Source of the DNA: Bradyrhizobium ottawaense
Lineage (GTDB): Bacteria; Pseudomonadota; Alphaproteobacteria; Rhizobiales; Xanthobacteraceae
Assembly: GCF_900099825.1 (NCBI RefSeq)
Contig: NZ_LT629693.1
Coordinates: forward strand, 3,173,001 to 3,237,000
Length of the DNA: 64,000 bases
Direction of reading: 5' to 3'
In this document: piece by piece, positions 50,206-59,129 of the stretch
How the letters are laid out: each line of letters starts with the position of its first letter
Numbering within the stretch: the stretch's first letter is position 1
The notes under the pieces: generated by a model
What the model was told of the DNA's origin: nothing
The model's database searches: none
What the model saw: the letters and a program-made list of their open reading frames with translations, nothing else
Made by a program: the position numbers and the translations under genes

Positions 50206-51270
50206 CTACCCGATCGACCAGACAAACGGCGCCTTGCCGCCGACCGGCGGCTTCAAATGCACCGGAATGTGGCGGCCACAGCCGGCCGCCAGGCCCTCGA
50301 ACAGGCCTGTGAGAACGCTGGCACAGGCCGGGTGATAATCGCCGACATCGGCCATTAATTTCCAGCTCTGCTGCCGGACTTCGAAGGCGCCTTCCGAGGC
50401 GCTGATCTCGGCGACATCGTCCTGTGACTCGAACAGCACGCGCAGGAAGGCGACGAAATCTTTCGCCGAGCCTTGCGCCGCTCCCTGACCCATCGCAAAG
50501 CTCTTCGCGATCTCGTGGAAATACTGCATGCCGATCAGCTTGCCGGTGAGGTGCAGCAGATAGGCGGCATCTTCCGGCCCGAACACCTGCACCATCACCG
50601 GCGCCGCCGTCTTCACATATTCCATCGCGTAGTTGCGATAGGCCTTTTCCAGCCGCGGCTTCGGCCAGCTATCGACCGGCAGCGCCGGCGCGGTGGCGGG
50701 ATCAAACTGGGGCGATTCGAGATGCCGCGCGAATACCAGCCGCGCGTCGAGCTCCAGCGGATGATCGTATTCGCAGTAATAGCCTTCGAGCCCGTCCTGG
50801 CCGTCGACGCTCTGCTTGGTGCAGACGAAGCCGAGATTGAGATTGCCCAGCGCCACGCCGTTGTTGGCGTGCCATCCGCGCAGCATCGCGCGCGAAACTT
50901 CGCCCGGCACGCCGCAGATCGCAGTCCCGCGCCAGATCCAGCGCGGCGGCGGATAGCGGATCCAGGCCTTGCGGTCGGTCTCGTGCATGTATTCGACATG
51001 CACGCCGCCGATCCAGTTCGACAGATAGTGATAGCGCGCAGCGGCGACCGCGGGCGGCAGATGATCGAGCCCGAGTTTGACCAGCCCGGGCAGGAAGCGC
51101 TCCTGCTGCTGGCGGCGGAATACCCTGAATACGAATTCGGCGGCATCCGCGGTGCCGCGCCTAGAGACCACAGTGAGAATGAGGCCGGTGAAAAACGCAT
51201 GATAGAGATCGGCGACGCTGCGCCACTTCGCCCATTGCGCTTCGTGTTCGCTGTCCTGCCGTCCGACCAT
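50206..51270 (-). CDS. Conserved uncharacterised protein next to amidase
   Basis: 354 residues, soluble, not recognised with confidence. Recognisable segments: WRSVADLYHAFFTGLILTVV, LPGLVKLGLDHLPPAVAAARYHYLSNWIGG, WIRYPPPRWIWRGTAICGVP, LRGWHANNGVALGNLNLGFVCTKQ and YHPACASVLTGLFEG. His and Cys residues are conserved-looking but no cofactor motif is clear. It is divergent from an amidase gene 136 bases away, suggesting a shared catabolic role. Confidence 0.55.
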   Translation of the reverse strand: MVGRQDSEHEAQWAKWRSVADLYHAFFTGLILTVVSRRGTADAAEFVFRVFRRQQQERFLPGLVKLGLDHLPPAVAAARYHYLSNWIGGVHVEYMHETDRKAWIRYPPPRWIWRGTAICGVPGEVSRAMLRGWHANNGVALGNLNLGFVCTKQSVDGQDGLEGYYCEYDHPLELDARLVFARHLESPQFDPATAPALPVDSWPKPRLEKAYRNYAMEYVKTAAPVMVQVFGPEDAAYLLHLTGKLIGMQYFHEIAKSFAMGQGAAQGSAKDFVAFLRVLFESQDDVAEISASEGAFEVRQQSWKLMADVGDYHPACASVLTGLFEGLAAGCGRHIPVHLKPPVGGKAPFVWSIG

Positions 51271-51405
51271 CGTCGCTCCCTTTTTTGTGAAAGCACATTG
51301 TCATCGCGCGCGAAGTGGCGCAATGCGCCGCGCGCGAGGCTGGATTGCCTTGACGCGGGCGCTTGCGAACCTAAGGTCCGAAGCCACGCCGAAGGGATCG
51401 ATTGC

Positions 51406-52881
51406 ATGACATTGCCGATGAGCTGGGACGAATGGACGCGGCACGACGGCACGGCACTGGCCGCACGCGTTCGTAAGGGCGAACTCACCGCCGCGGAATT
51501 AGCCAAGCAAGCCGCCGCAGGGATCGCCAAGGTCAATCCCGCGCTGTCAGCCGTCGTCGAAGTGTTCGAGGACGCGATCGCCGATCCCGGCAGCAACGGC
51601 GCCAATCCAGATGGGCCGTTTGCCGGGCTGCCTTTCCTGATGAAGGATCTCGGCCCGACCATGAAGGGCCGGCTGCAGGAGATGGGCTCGCTGATCATGC
51701 GCGGCAATCGCGCGACATCCGATACGTTCCTGACCGGGAAATTTCGTCACGCGGGACTCAATCTCATCGGGCGCACCACCACGCCGGAGTTCGGGGTCTG
51801 CAGTTCGGCCGAAAATCCCGCCGTTTATATCACGCGCAATCCCTGGAACACCGACTACACCACCTGTGGATCGTCGGCCGGCAGCGCCGCGACGGTCGCG
51901 GCCGGTGTGGTGCCGATCGCGCATGCGACCGACGGCGGCGGCTCCATCCGGATTCCGGCCGGCGTCAACGGCAATATCGGGTTGAAGGTCTCGCGCGGGG
52001 TGTTCTCGCTCGCACCGCTGATGTCTGACCTGACAGGGCTGGTCTCGATCCAGGGCTGCCAGTCGCGTTCGGTGCGCGACACCGCGGCCTTTGTCGATGC
52101 CTGCCGCGGTCCGGCGCCCGGCGAGTTCATGCCGTTCTGGACTACGCCGGAGCCTTACACCGAGATGATCACGCGCGATCCGGGCCGGCTCCGCATCGCG
52201 CTCTCGCACCAATGGGGCGAATATCGCGCCACACCGCAGATCGCGACCGAACTCGCGCGGGTCGGAAAATTCCTCGAAAGCCTCGGCCATCATGTTGATT
52301 ATGCGCTGCCGGACCTGGACTTCCCCGCCGCCTTCGAGGCGCAGACGGCCTGTTATGTCAGCAACTTCGCGCAGGTGATCGGCAATATGCTGGCCGCGCG
52401 CGGGCTCGACCGGCCACCGGCCGACCTGATCGAACCTGTTAACATCAGGATATGGGAAGCCGGACGGCACAACAGTTTCACCGAACGCGCGCGCATGCAG
52501 GCGGTGTTCAACACCACGTCGCGCGGCTTCGGCGATTTCTTCGAGCAGTGGGACATCATCCTGACGCCGATCACGGCGCTGCCGACACCGAAGGTCGGCA
52601 CGACAGAATATCTGACGATCAGCGACAACCCGTCGGTGGCGGACTGGTTCGGCAATCTCTGGCGCAATTTTGCGTTCACGCCGCTCGCCAATCTCTGCGG
52701 CATTCCCGCGATCTCGTTGCCGCTCGCAACGCACGAGCACGGGTTGCCACTCGGCATTCAGGCGCAGGCCAAGCAGGCCAATGACGGCCTGCTGCTTCAG
52801 CTGGCCGCCCAGATCGAGCGCGCGATCGGCGGCAAATGGAATTCAGGCGAGAGGCCTGGCGTGCACGTGACGAACGGCTAG
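51406..52881 (+). CDS. Amidase (amidase signature family)
   Basis: 491 residues. The Ser-cisSer-Lys triad region is present: Lys in GLPFLMKDLGPT, then TTCGSSAGSAATVAAGVVPIAHATDGGGSIRIPAG with the two serines. The family hydrolyses amide bonds of many small compounds. The long upstream open frame (from 50473) is not coding; ATG at 51406 follows GAAGGGA. It ends next to a convergent TetR gene, one base between stops. Confidence 0.88.
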   Translation: MTLPMSWDEWTRHDGTALAARVRKGELTAAELAKQAAAGIAKVNPALSAVVEVFEDAIADPGSNGANPDGPFAGLPFLMKDLGPTMKGRLQEMGSLIMRGNRATSDTFLTGKFRHAGLNLIGRTTTPEFGVCSSAENPAVYITRNPWNTDYTTCGSSAGSAATVAAGVVPIAHATDGGGSIRIPAGVNGNIGLKVSRGVFSLAPLMSDLTGLVSIQGCQSRSVRDTAAFVDACRGPAPGEFMPFWTTPEPYTEMITRDPGRLRIALSHQWGEYRATPQIATELARVGKFLESLGHHVDYALPDLDFPAAFEAQTACYVSNFAQVIGNMLAARGLDRPPADLIEPVNIRIWEAGRHNSFTERARMQAVFNTTSRGFGDFFEQWDIILTPITALPTPKVGTTEYLTISDNPSVADWFGNLWRNFAFTPLANLCGIPAISLPLATHEHGLPLGIQAQAKQANDGLLLQLAAQIERAIGGKWNSGERPGVHVTNG

Positions 52882-52882
52882 C

Positions 52883-53566
52883 TCAAGCTGCCCGATATCC
52901 CCTCAGGAACAGCGCGACGCATTTCCGAACCCGCGCCTCGATCTGCGGGCGCGATGGCAACGGCAGGCCACCGAACATGGTGGCGCGCCGCGGCGCATCC
53001 GCGACCATGCCGAGCAACATCCCGGCAACTTCTTCGGCATCGTCGAGCTTCATCAGCCCGCGGCTCTGCTGCATGGTCAGCCAGTCGGCCAGAGCCGTCA
53101 CGGTTCGCTGGATGCCGTTGCGGTAGAACGCCCCGGCGAGATCAGAAAACTTGCCGGACTCCTGCAGCACCATGCTCTGCAGCGCAACGACCTCCTTGTC
53201 GAGCGCGAGATCGGCGCAGGCCATCAGCGCCGCGTAAAGCGCTTCGTCGATCTCGGCATGATCGATCGCCTCCAGATTGATTTCGGACAGGAACCGGTCG
53301 ATCCGATCCGACGTCATGCCTTCGAACAGCGCCGCCTTGTTCGGGATTAAACGATAGAGCGTCTTGGTCGAGACTCCGGCACGACGGGCCACGCTCTCGA
53401 TACTGGTCGCGGCATAACCGTTGTCCGAAAATTCGTGCCGCGCGGCTTCGTAGATGAGCTGGCGCGTGTCGCAGTCAGGACGGACCTGCGGCCGGCCCCG
53501 GAGGCGACGCTCTGCGCACGGATCCCCGTCTGGGTCGGACGTTTGGGTGATCTTGATCTCAGCCAT
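52883..53566 (-). CDS. TetR family regulator of the adjacent efflux pump
   Basis: 227 residues. N-terminal HTH: IYEAARHEFSDNGYAATSIESVARRAGVSTKTLYRLIPNKAALFEGM. The ligand domain follows, with the AefR-like C-terminal pattern (EVAGMLLGMVADAPRRATMFG). It is divergent from an EmrA/EmrB-type pump, and the intergenic gap holds a palindrome over the pump promoter, so it most likely represses the pump until a substrate binds. Confidence 0.87.
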   Translation of the reverse strand: MAEIKITQTSDPDGDPCAERRLRGRPQVRPDCDTRQLIYEAARHEFSDNGYAATSIESVARRAGVSTKTLYRLIPNKAALFEGMTSDRIDRFLSEINLEAIDHAEIDEALYAALMACADLALDKEVVALQSMVLQESGKFSDLAGAFYRNGIQRTVTALADWLTMQQSRGLMKLDDAEEVAGMLLGMVADAPRRATMFGGLPLPSRPQIEARVRKCVALFLRGYRAA

Positions 53567-53582
53567 GTGATTAAATGATGCC

Positions 53583-53620
53583 TGTCATTCCATTGACAGT
53601 TCAAACGTAGGGTCTATTTT
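53583..53620 (+). promoter_or_regulatory. Pump promoter with overlapping operator palindrome
   Basis: TGTCA-TTCCAT-TGACA (53583-53598) is an inverted repeat overlapping a -35 box TTGACA (53593-53598). A -10-like TATTTT follows after 16 bases (53615-53620), 36 bases before the pump start. This is a usual TetR operator arrangement. Confidence 0.55.
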
Positions 53621-53656
53621 GGAAAATATCAAGTTTCCTAATTTAGGGATACGGCC

Positions 53657-54937
53657 ATGACCCGCCATTCCACCGCCTTCGAAATCGAGAGCCCGGTTCC
53701 AGCCGACGCCACCGAGGCCTTGCTGCCCGGCACCGGCGCTCCAACGAATACGGCTGCGCCAGCCGCGCCGACCGCCAGGAAGTTCAATCTCCGCAAGGCC
53801 TTGCTGACCGGTGCGGCGTTGGCGGTACTGGCCGGCGGCGTCTGGTACGGCTGGGATTACTGGACGGTTGGCCAGTATCTGGTCTCGACCGACGACGCCT
53901 ACGTCAAGGCCGACAACACGACCATCGCACCGAAGGTTTCCGGTTACCTGCATGAGGTACTCGTGGGCGACAATGAGCGGATTAGGGCCGGACAGGTTCT
54001 GGCACGGATCGATGACCGGGATTTCAAGGTCGCGCTCGATCAGGCCAAGGCCGACGTCGCTGCGGCGAGAGCCACGATCGCGAGCAAGCAGGCGCAGCTC
54101 GAAGTCCAGCAGGCGGTCATCTCCGCGGCCGAGGCCACCATCGATGTCGACCGGGCCACGCTGACTTTCGCAGTCCAGGAAAACAAGCGCTATTCCGATC
54201 TTGCGACCACTGGATACGGAAGCGTGCAGAATGCGCAGCAGGCGCAATCGCGCAACGGCGGCGCGCAAGCAGCCCTGGCGCGCGATGCGGCCAACCTGAC
54301 GTCAGCGCAAAAGCAGGTCGACCTGTTGAAGGCCGAGATCGTGCAGGCCGAGGCATCGCTCGCCCGCGCCAAGGCGATCCAGAGCCAGGCTGAACTCAAC
54401 CTCGGCTACACCACGATTACGGCACCGATCGATGGCGTGGTCGGCAACCGCACGCTGCGGGTCGGCCAGTACGTGCAGGCCGGCACGCAGCTGATGTCGG
54501 TGGTGCCGGCCAGCGGCGCCTATGTGGTCGCGAACTACAAGGAAACCCAGCTCACCGACGTCCATGAAGGACAGGCTGTCGACATCGCCGTCGACATGTT
54601 CCCCGGCCAGATCGTGCACGGCCACGTCGACAGCATCGCGCCGGCCAGCGGCCAGGAATTCGCGCTGCTGCCGCCGGATAACGCCACCGGCAACTTCACC
54701 AAGGTGGTGCAGCGCATTCCCGTGAAGATCGCGCTCGACCGCGGCAAGGCTTCCATTGTGGAACTGCGGCCGGGCATGTCTGTCATCCCGACCATCGAGA
54801 CCCGCGCGCAGGCGCCGATCCGTCAGGCCGCGGCCGGATCCAAGGTATCGAATTCTGTTCAGGGAGCATCGTGCCATGTCAAATCTCAACCCGTCAGGTC
54901 AGATATCCGCGCTTCCGACCTCGCAAGCCGGATCTGA
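53657..54937 (+). CDS. EmrA/HlyD-type membrane fusion protein of MFS pump
   Basis: 426 residues. One N-terminal membrane segment (ALLTGAALAVLAGGVWYGWDYW), then the lipoyl half-motif VSTDDAYVKADNTTIAPKVSGYL, a long coiled-coil hairpin (about 120-235), the second lipoyl half YTTITAPIDGVVGNRTLRVG and the beta-barrel with VVANYKETQLTDVHEGQAVDI. It links the inner-membrane transporter to an outer-membrane channel; no TolC-like gene is near. It overlaps the transporter gene by about 60 bases. Confidence 0.88.
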   Translation: MTRHSTAFEIESPVPADATEALLPGTGAPTNTAAPAAPTARKFNLRKALLTGAALAVLAGGVWYGWDYWTVGQYLVSTDDAYVKADNTTIAPKVSGYLHEVLVGDNERIRAGQVLARIDDRDFKVALDQAKADVAAARATIASKQAQLEVQQAVISAAEATIDVDRATLTFAVQENKRYSDLATTGYGSVQNAQQAQSRNGGAQAALARDAANLTSAQKQVDLLKAEIVQAEASLARAKAIQSQAELNLGYTTITAPIDGVVGNRTLRVGQYVQAGTQLMSVVPASGAYVVANYKETQLTDVHEGQAVDIAVDMFPGQIVHGHVDSIAPASGQEFALLPPDNATGNFTKVVQRIPVKIALDRGKASIVELRPGMSVIPTIETRAQAPIRQAAAGSKVSNSVQGASCHVKSQPVRSDIRASDLASRI

Positions 54938-56498
54938 CAGCGCAGCCGTCGATCCAAACCGCGCCAGCGTCACCGTCTGGATCGCCGTGATCGCGGCCAT
55001 GATCGGCTCGTTCATGGCGATCCTGAACATCCAGATCACCAACGCCTCGCTGCTCAACATCGAAGGCGGTATCGGCACCGGCGTCGACAACGGCTCGTGG
55101 ATATCGACCTCCTATCTGATCGGCGAGATCGTCGTCATTCCCCTGACCGATTTTCTCAGCCGCGTTTTCTCGTTCCGCCGCTACATGCTGGTCAGCGCGG
55201 CGCTGTTCGCGGCCTTTTCGGTAGCCTGCGCCTTCACCCACGATTTGCCGTCGATGATCGCGATGCGCGGCCTGCAGGGGTTTGCCGGCGGTGTGCTGAT
55301 CCCGATGGCGTTCACGCTGGTGCTGACCAAGCTGCCGAAGTCGCAGCAGCCGGTGGGGCTGGCGATCTTCGCGCTGTCGGTCACCTTCGCGCCCGCGATC
55401 GGACCGACCATCGGCGGCTATCTCACCGAGAATTACGGCTGGCGGACCATCTTCTTCGTCAACGTGATCCCAACAGCGGTAATGGTCAGTGCGCTCTATC
55501 TGACACTGCCGCGGCAACCGATGCAGCTCAAGCTGCTCCGGGAAGGCGACTGGGCCGGCATTTTCACCATGGCGATCGGATTGTCGGCGCTGCAGACCGT
55601 GCTCGAGGAAGGCAACAAGGACGACTGGTTCGCCTCGCCCTTCATCCTGCGCCTCGCGATCCTTGCGGTGGTCAGCCTGTCGCTGTTCGTGTGGATCGAG
55701 CTCACGGTCGAGAAACCGTTGATCCGGCTGCGGCTCTTGAAGGGACGCAATTACGGTTTCGGCGTCGCGGCACTGACGCTGGTGGGCTTTGCGCTGTTCG
55801 GCTCGGTTTACATCCTGCCGGCCTATCTCGGCCAGGCCCAGGGCTACAACGCCGAACAGATCGGCAACGTACTGGCCTGGACCGGCCTGCCGCAACTGCT
55901 CCTGATTCCGCTGATCCCGAAAATGATGCAGCGCTTCGATGTGCGCTACATCGCTTTCACCGGCCTGATGATCTTTGCCTATAGCTGCTTCATGAACACA
56001 GCGATGTCGCCGGACTATGCCGGCGACCAGCTCTGGATTCCGAACATCGTGCGCGCGATCGGTCAGGCCATGGTGCTGACGCCGCTGACCTCGGTGACGA
56101 CAAGCGAGATCGCGCCGCAGGACGCCGCCGCCGCATCGGGTATCAGCAACATGCTGCGCAATCTCGGCGGCGCGATCGGCACCGCCGTGCTCGCCACCGT
56201 GATCACCAAGCGCGAGCAGTTCCATTCCAACATCATCGGCCAGTCGGTCACGCTCGGCCGCGAGGAAGTGCGCAACCGGATCGCCCAGACCACCGACTAC
56301 TTCATGGCGCATGGCGTACCCGATCCGGCCGCCGCGCATCAGCAGGCGATCATTGCGCTCGGCAAGACCGTGAGGCATCAGGCGCTGGTGATGGGGTTCA
56401 GCGACACCTTTGCAGTGATCGGCGTGGTGCTTGTGATCGCAGCGCTGGCGGTTGCGCTGACGCGCAAGGCGAAGGCGGCGACGGCCGCCGCGCATTGA
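54876..56498 (+). CDS. EmrB/QacA-type MFS drug transporter (DHA2)
   Basis: 540 residues with fourteen membrane segments expected for DHA2 transporters. Motifs: AAMIGSFMAILNIQITNASL in the first helix, DNGSWISTSYLIGEIVVIPL, the loop FSFRRYMLVSA, and antiporter motif C-like ALSVTFAPAIGPTIGGYLTENYGWRTIFFVNV. The drug is unknown. ATG at 54876 follows AGGGAGCATCGTGCC and lies inside the end of the fusion-protein gene, consistent with coupling. Confidence 0.88.
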   Translation: MSNLNPSGQISALPTSQAGSDSAAVDPNRASVTVWIAVIAAMIGSFMAILNIQITNASLLNIEGGIGTGVDNGSWISTSYLIGEIVVIPLTDFLSRVFSFRRYMLVSAALFAAFSVACAFTHDLPSMIAMRGLQGFAGGVLIPMAFTLVLTKLPKSQQPVGLAIFALSVTFAPAIGPTIGGYLTENYGWRTIFFVNVIPTAVMVSALYLTLPRQPMQLKLLREGDWAGIFTMAIGLSALQTVLEEGNKDDWFASPFILRLAILAVVSLSLFVWIELTVEKPLIRLRLLKGRNYGFGVAALTLVGFALFGSVYILPAYLGQAQGYNAEQIGNVLAWTGLPQLLLIPLIPKMMQRFDVRYIAFTGLMIFAYSCFMNTAMSPDYAGDQLWIPNIVRAIGQAMVLTPLTSVTTSEIAPQDAAAASGISNMLRNLGGAIGTAVLATVITKREQFHSNIIGQSVTLGREEVRNRIAQTTDYFMAHGVPDPAAAHQQAIIALGKTVRHQALVMGFSDTFAVIGVVLVIAALAVALTRKAKAATAAAH

Positions 56499-56514
56499 AG
56501 GCGACGTCCGGACT

Positions 56515-57621
56515 TTAGACCTTGAAATGCTTGGAGAGCTTCAGGCCCTGCGCCTGATAGTTCGAGCCGATCTTCTGGCCGTACATCGCGTCGGGCCGCG
56601 CCAGCATTTTCTCGTAGACGAGGCGGCCGACGATCTGGCCGTGCTCGAGGATGAACGGCACCTCGCGCGAGCGCACTTCGAGCACCGCGCGCGAGCCCTT
56701 CCCGCCGGCGCCGGCATAGCCGAAGCCGGGATCGAAGAATCCGGCATAATGCACACGGAATTCGCCGACCAGGGGATCGAACGGCACCATCTCCGCGGCG
56801 TAGTCCGGCGGCACCTGCACGGCCTCTTTCGACGCCAGAATGTAGAACTCACCGGGATCGAGGATCAGGCTGCCGTCGGGCCGCGCTTCTATCGGCTCCC
56901 AGAATTCGCCGACCGCGTAGCCGCCGCGGCGATCGATATCGACCACGCCGGTGTGGCGCTTGGCGCGGTAGCCGACGAAGCCGCTGGTGTTCTCGCCGGA
57001 CAGATCGACAGACAGCGCGACGCCATTGGCGAGGTCGGCGTCATCGATATCGACCAGCCGTTCGGCCTCGTGCAGCGCGTCGAGTTCGTCGGCATTGAGG
57101 ATGGCGTCGCCGGTGCGGAAGCGGACCTGAGAGAGCCGCGAACCCTCGCGCAGCAGCACCGGAAACGTCTTCGGGCTGATCTCGGCATAGAGCGGGCCGT
57201 GATAGCCGGCGCCGATCATGTCGAAGCGGCGGGTGCCGTCGGCGATCACGCGGGTGAACACGTCCAGCCGCCCGGTCGAACTCTTGGGGTTGGCGGCGGC
57301 GACGATCTCGGGCGGCAGCGCCAGGCTTTCCAGCAACGGGACGATGTAGACGCAATTCGTCTCCAGCACCGCGCCGTCGGAGAGATCTATTTCATGCAGC
57401 TTCAATTCGTCGATGCGCTCGGCCACGGTGGCGCCCGGCCCGGGCAGGAAGCTCGCGCGCACCCGGTAGGCAATATTGCCGAGGCGCAGGTCGAGGCTTG
57501 CCGGCTGGATCTGGCTTTCGACAAAGGGATATTCGGGCAGGATGAGACCCGCATCCGCCATCGCCGCGATCATGCGGTCGGGCAGAATTCCGTTGGCGTC
57601 GGGCGGCAGCGAAAACGACAC
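56515..57621 (-). CDS. dcd: 2'-deoxycytidine 5'-triphosphate deaminase (long alphaproteobacterial form)
   Basis: 368 residues, about twice the usual Dcd length, as known for rhizobial forms with two dUTPase-like domains. First domain: ESQIQPASLDLRLGNIAYRV, then ANPKSSTGRLDVFTRVIADGTRRFDMIGAGYHGPLYAEISPKTFPV. Second domain: FYILASKEAVQVPPDYAAEM, then HYAGFFDPGFGYAGAGGKGSRAVLEVRSREVPFILEHGQIVGRL. It converts dCTP to dUTP for thymidylate synthesis. GTG at 57621 with AGAGGA upstream is preferred to the ATG at 57666. Confidence 0.85.
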   Translation of the reverse strand: MSFSLPPDANGILPDRMIAAMADAGLILPEYPFVESQIQPASLDLRLGNIAYRVRASFLPGPGATVAERIDELKLHEIDLSDGAVLETNCVYIVPLLESLALPPEIVAAANPKSSTGRLDVFTRVIADGTRRFDMIGAGYHGPLYAEISPKTFPVLLREGSRLSQVRFRTGDAILNADELDALHEAERLVDIDDADLANGVALSVDLSGENTSGFVGYRAKRHTGVVDIDRRGGYAVGEFWEPIEARPDGSLILDPGEFYILASKEAVQVPPDYAAEMVPFDPLVGEFRVHYAGFFDPGFGYAGAGGKGSRAVLEVRSREVPFILEHGQIVGRLVYEKMLARPDAMYGQKIGSNYQAQGLKLSKHFKV

Positions 57622-57712
57622 GGCGTGGTCCTCTGAGGCGGCCCATCGGAATGGTCCGAATGCCATCCGGACCGCACAAATAAGGGCTTTTAGGGGTTAT
57701 CCGATGGCCGCC

Positions 57713-57741
57713 TTGACGAAAAGGGCGCGAGGGAATATCAG
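57713..57741 (+). promoter_or_regulatory. Putative promoter of the metZ leader
   Basis: TTGACG (57713-57718), 17-base spacer, TATCAG (57736-57741), placed just upstream of the riboswitch. It is a reasonable housekeeping promoter though the -10 box is weak. Confidence 0.45.
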
Positions 57742-57754
57742 CATGACTTATCCC

Positions 57755-57804
57755 GTGGTGATTTGAGCCGGCCGGCTTGCAGCCACGTTAAATAAGTCGC
57801 TAAA
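57755..57804 (+). ncRNA. SAM-II riboswitch
   Basis: The segment GTGGTGATTTGAGCCGGCCG, then GCTTGCAGCCACGTTAAATA, AGTCGCTAAA follows the SAM-II (metA) consensus: a P1 hairpin with GCCGGC/GGC, the TGCAGCCACGTTAAA core, and the 3' GCTAAA that forms the pseudoknot. The class senses S-adenosylmethionine in alphaproteobacteria and occurs upstream of metA, metZ and metC-type genes. Here it precedes metZ. Confidence 0.88.
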
Positions 57805-57845
57805 CAGGCCGGGGACATGTGTGATCCCGGCCTGTGGAAATTTTT
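57805..57845 (+). terminator. Terminator hairpin behind the SAM-II riboswitch
   Basis: CAGGCCGGG (57805-57813) pairs with CCCGGCCTG (57826-57834), followed by TGGAAATTTTT. It lies directly after the riboswitch, so SAM binding probably favours termination before metZ. A second run, CCGGTTTTTTG, follows at about 57850. Confidence 0.7.
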
Positions 57846-57897
57846 CCAGGCCGGTTTTTTGTGACCATTTTCAAGGGATGGTCACGACGGAGGTCAC

Positions 57898-59091
57898 ATG
57901 TCTGAGGCTAATTCTACCGCCCGCTATCGTCCCGAAACCCGGCTGGTCCACGCCGGCGCCCTGCGCTCGCAATATGGCGAGACCTCCGAGGCGCTGTTCC
58001 TGACCCAGGGCTTCATCTACGACAGCGCCGAGCAATGCGAGGCGCGCTTCAAGGGCGAAGATCCCGGCTTTCTCTATTCGCGGTTTTCCAATCCCAACAT
58101 CTCGATGTTCGAGCGCCGCATGATCGAGCTCGAAGGCGCGGAGGCCGCGCGCGCGACCGCCACGGGAATGGCCGCGGTGACCACCGCGATCCTGGCGCCG
58201 CTGAAGGCCGGCGACCACGTGGTGGCGGCGAAGGCGATGTTCGGCTCCTGCCGCTACGTGGTGGAAGACCTGCTGCCCCGCTACGGCATCCAGTCGACGC
58301 TGGTCGACGGCCTCGACCTCGACCAGTGGAAGAACGCGATGCGGCCGAACACCAGGACCTGCTTCCTGGAGAGCCCGACCAATCCGACGCTCGACGTGAT
58401 GGACATTTCCGCGATCGCCGAGATCGCGCATCAGGGCGGCGCGCGGCTGATCGTCGACAACGTGTTCGCGACGCCGATCTGGCAGAGCCCGCTGTCGCTC
58501 GGCGCCGACGTCGTGGTCTATTCCGCCACCAAGCACATCGACGGCCAGGGCCGCTGCCTCGGCGGCATCATCCTGTCCTCGGAAGCGTTCATCGCCGAGC
58601 ACATTCACAACTTCATGCGCCAGACCGGCCCGTCGATGTCGCCGTTCAATGCCTGGGTGCTGCTGAAGGGGCTGGAGACGCTGGCCGTGCGCGTGCGCGC
58701 GCAGACCGAGACCGCGGCGAAGATCGCCGACGCACTCGCCAGCCATCCGAAGATTTCGCGGCTGATCTATCCCGGCCGCGCCGATCATCCGCAGGCTGCA
58801 TTGGTGAAGAAGCAGATGCGCGCGGGTTCGACCCTGATCGGCTTCGAGGTCAAGGGCGGCAAGGCCGGCGCGTTCCGCTGCCTCAACGGGCTGAAGATCT
58901 CCCGGATCTCGAACAATCTCGGCGACGCCAAGAGCCTCGTCACCCATCCCGCCACCACGACGCACCAGCGGCTGGCGCCGGAAGCGCGCGCCGAACTCGG
59001 CATCAGCGAAGGTTTTATTCGCTTCTCCGCCGGGCTCGAACATGCCGACGATCTGATCGAGGATTTTGCGGCGGCGCTGGAGAAGGTGTGA
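57898..59091 (+). CDS. metZ: O-succinylhomoserine sulfhydrylase
   Basis: 397 residues, a PLP enzyme of the Cys/Met metabolism family. Family marks: ATATGMAAVTTAILAPLKAGD, SPTNPTLDVMDI, and the PLP lysine in VVYSATKHIDGQGRCLGG. The C-terminal NLGDAKSLVTHPATTTHQRL is also typical. It makes homocysteine from O-succinylhomoserine and sulfide in methionine synthesis. The upstream SAM-II riboswitch fits this role. ACGGAGG precedes the ATG. Confidence 0.9.
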   Translation: MSEANSTARYRPETRLVHAGALRSQYGETSEALFLTQGFIYDSAEQCEARFKGEDPGFLYSRFSNPNISMFERRMIELEGAEAARATATGMAAVTTAILAPLKAGDHVVAAKAMFGSCRYVVEDLLPRYGIQSTLVDGLDLDQWKNAMRPNTRTCFLESPTNPTLDVMDISAIAEIAHQGGARLIVDNVFATPIWQSPLSLGADVVVYSATKHIDGQGRCLGGIILSSEAFIAEHIHNFMRQTGPSMSPFNAWVLLKGLETLAVRVRAQTETAAKIADALASHPKISRLIYPGRADHPQAALVKKQMRAGSTLIGFEVKGGKAGAFRCLNGLKISRISNNLGDAKSLVTHPATTTHQRLAPEARAELGISEGFIRFSAGLEHADDLIEDFAAALEKV

Positions 59092-59129
59092 GGTTTAGCT
59101 TCACCCTCCCCTGGAGGGGGAGGGTAAGT

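Noticed and set aside
50473-51405. Upstream extension of the amidase frame
   Set aside because: It runs opposite the 354-aa gene and lacks amidase features; the amidase starts at 51406 with a ribosome site.
54894-56495. 533-codon open frame opposite the EmrB-type transporter
   Set aside because: Its composition (very rich in Arg, His, Gln, Asp) is that of a frame opposite membrane helices; the plus-strand gene is well supported.
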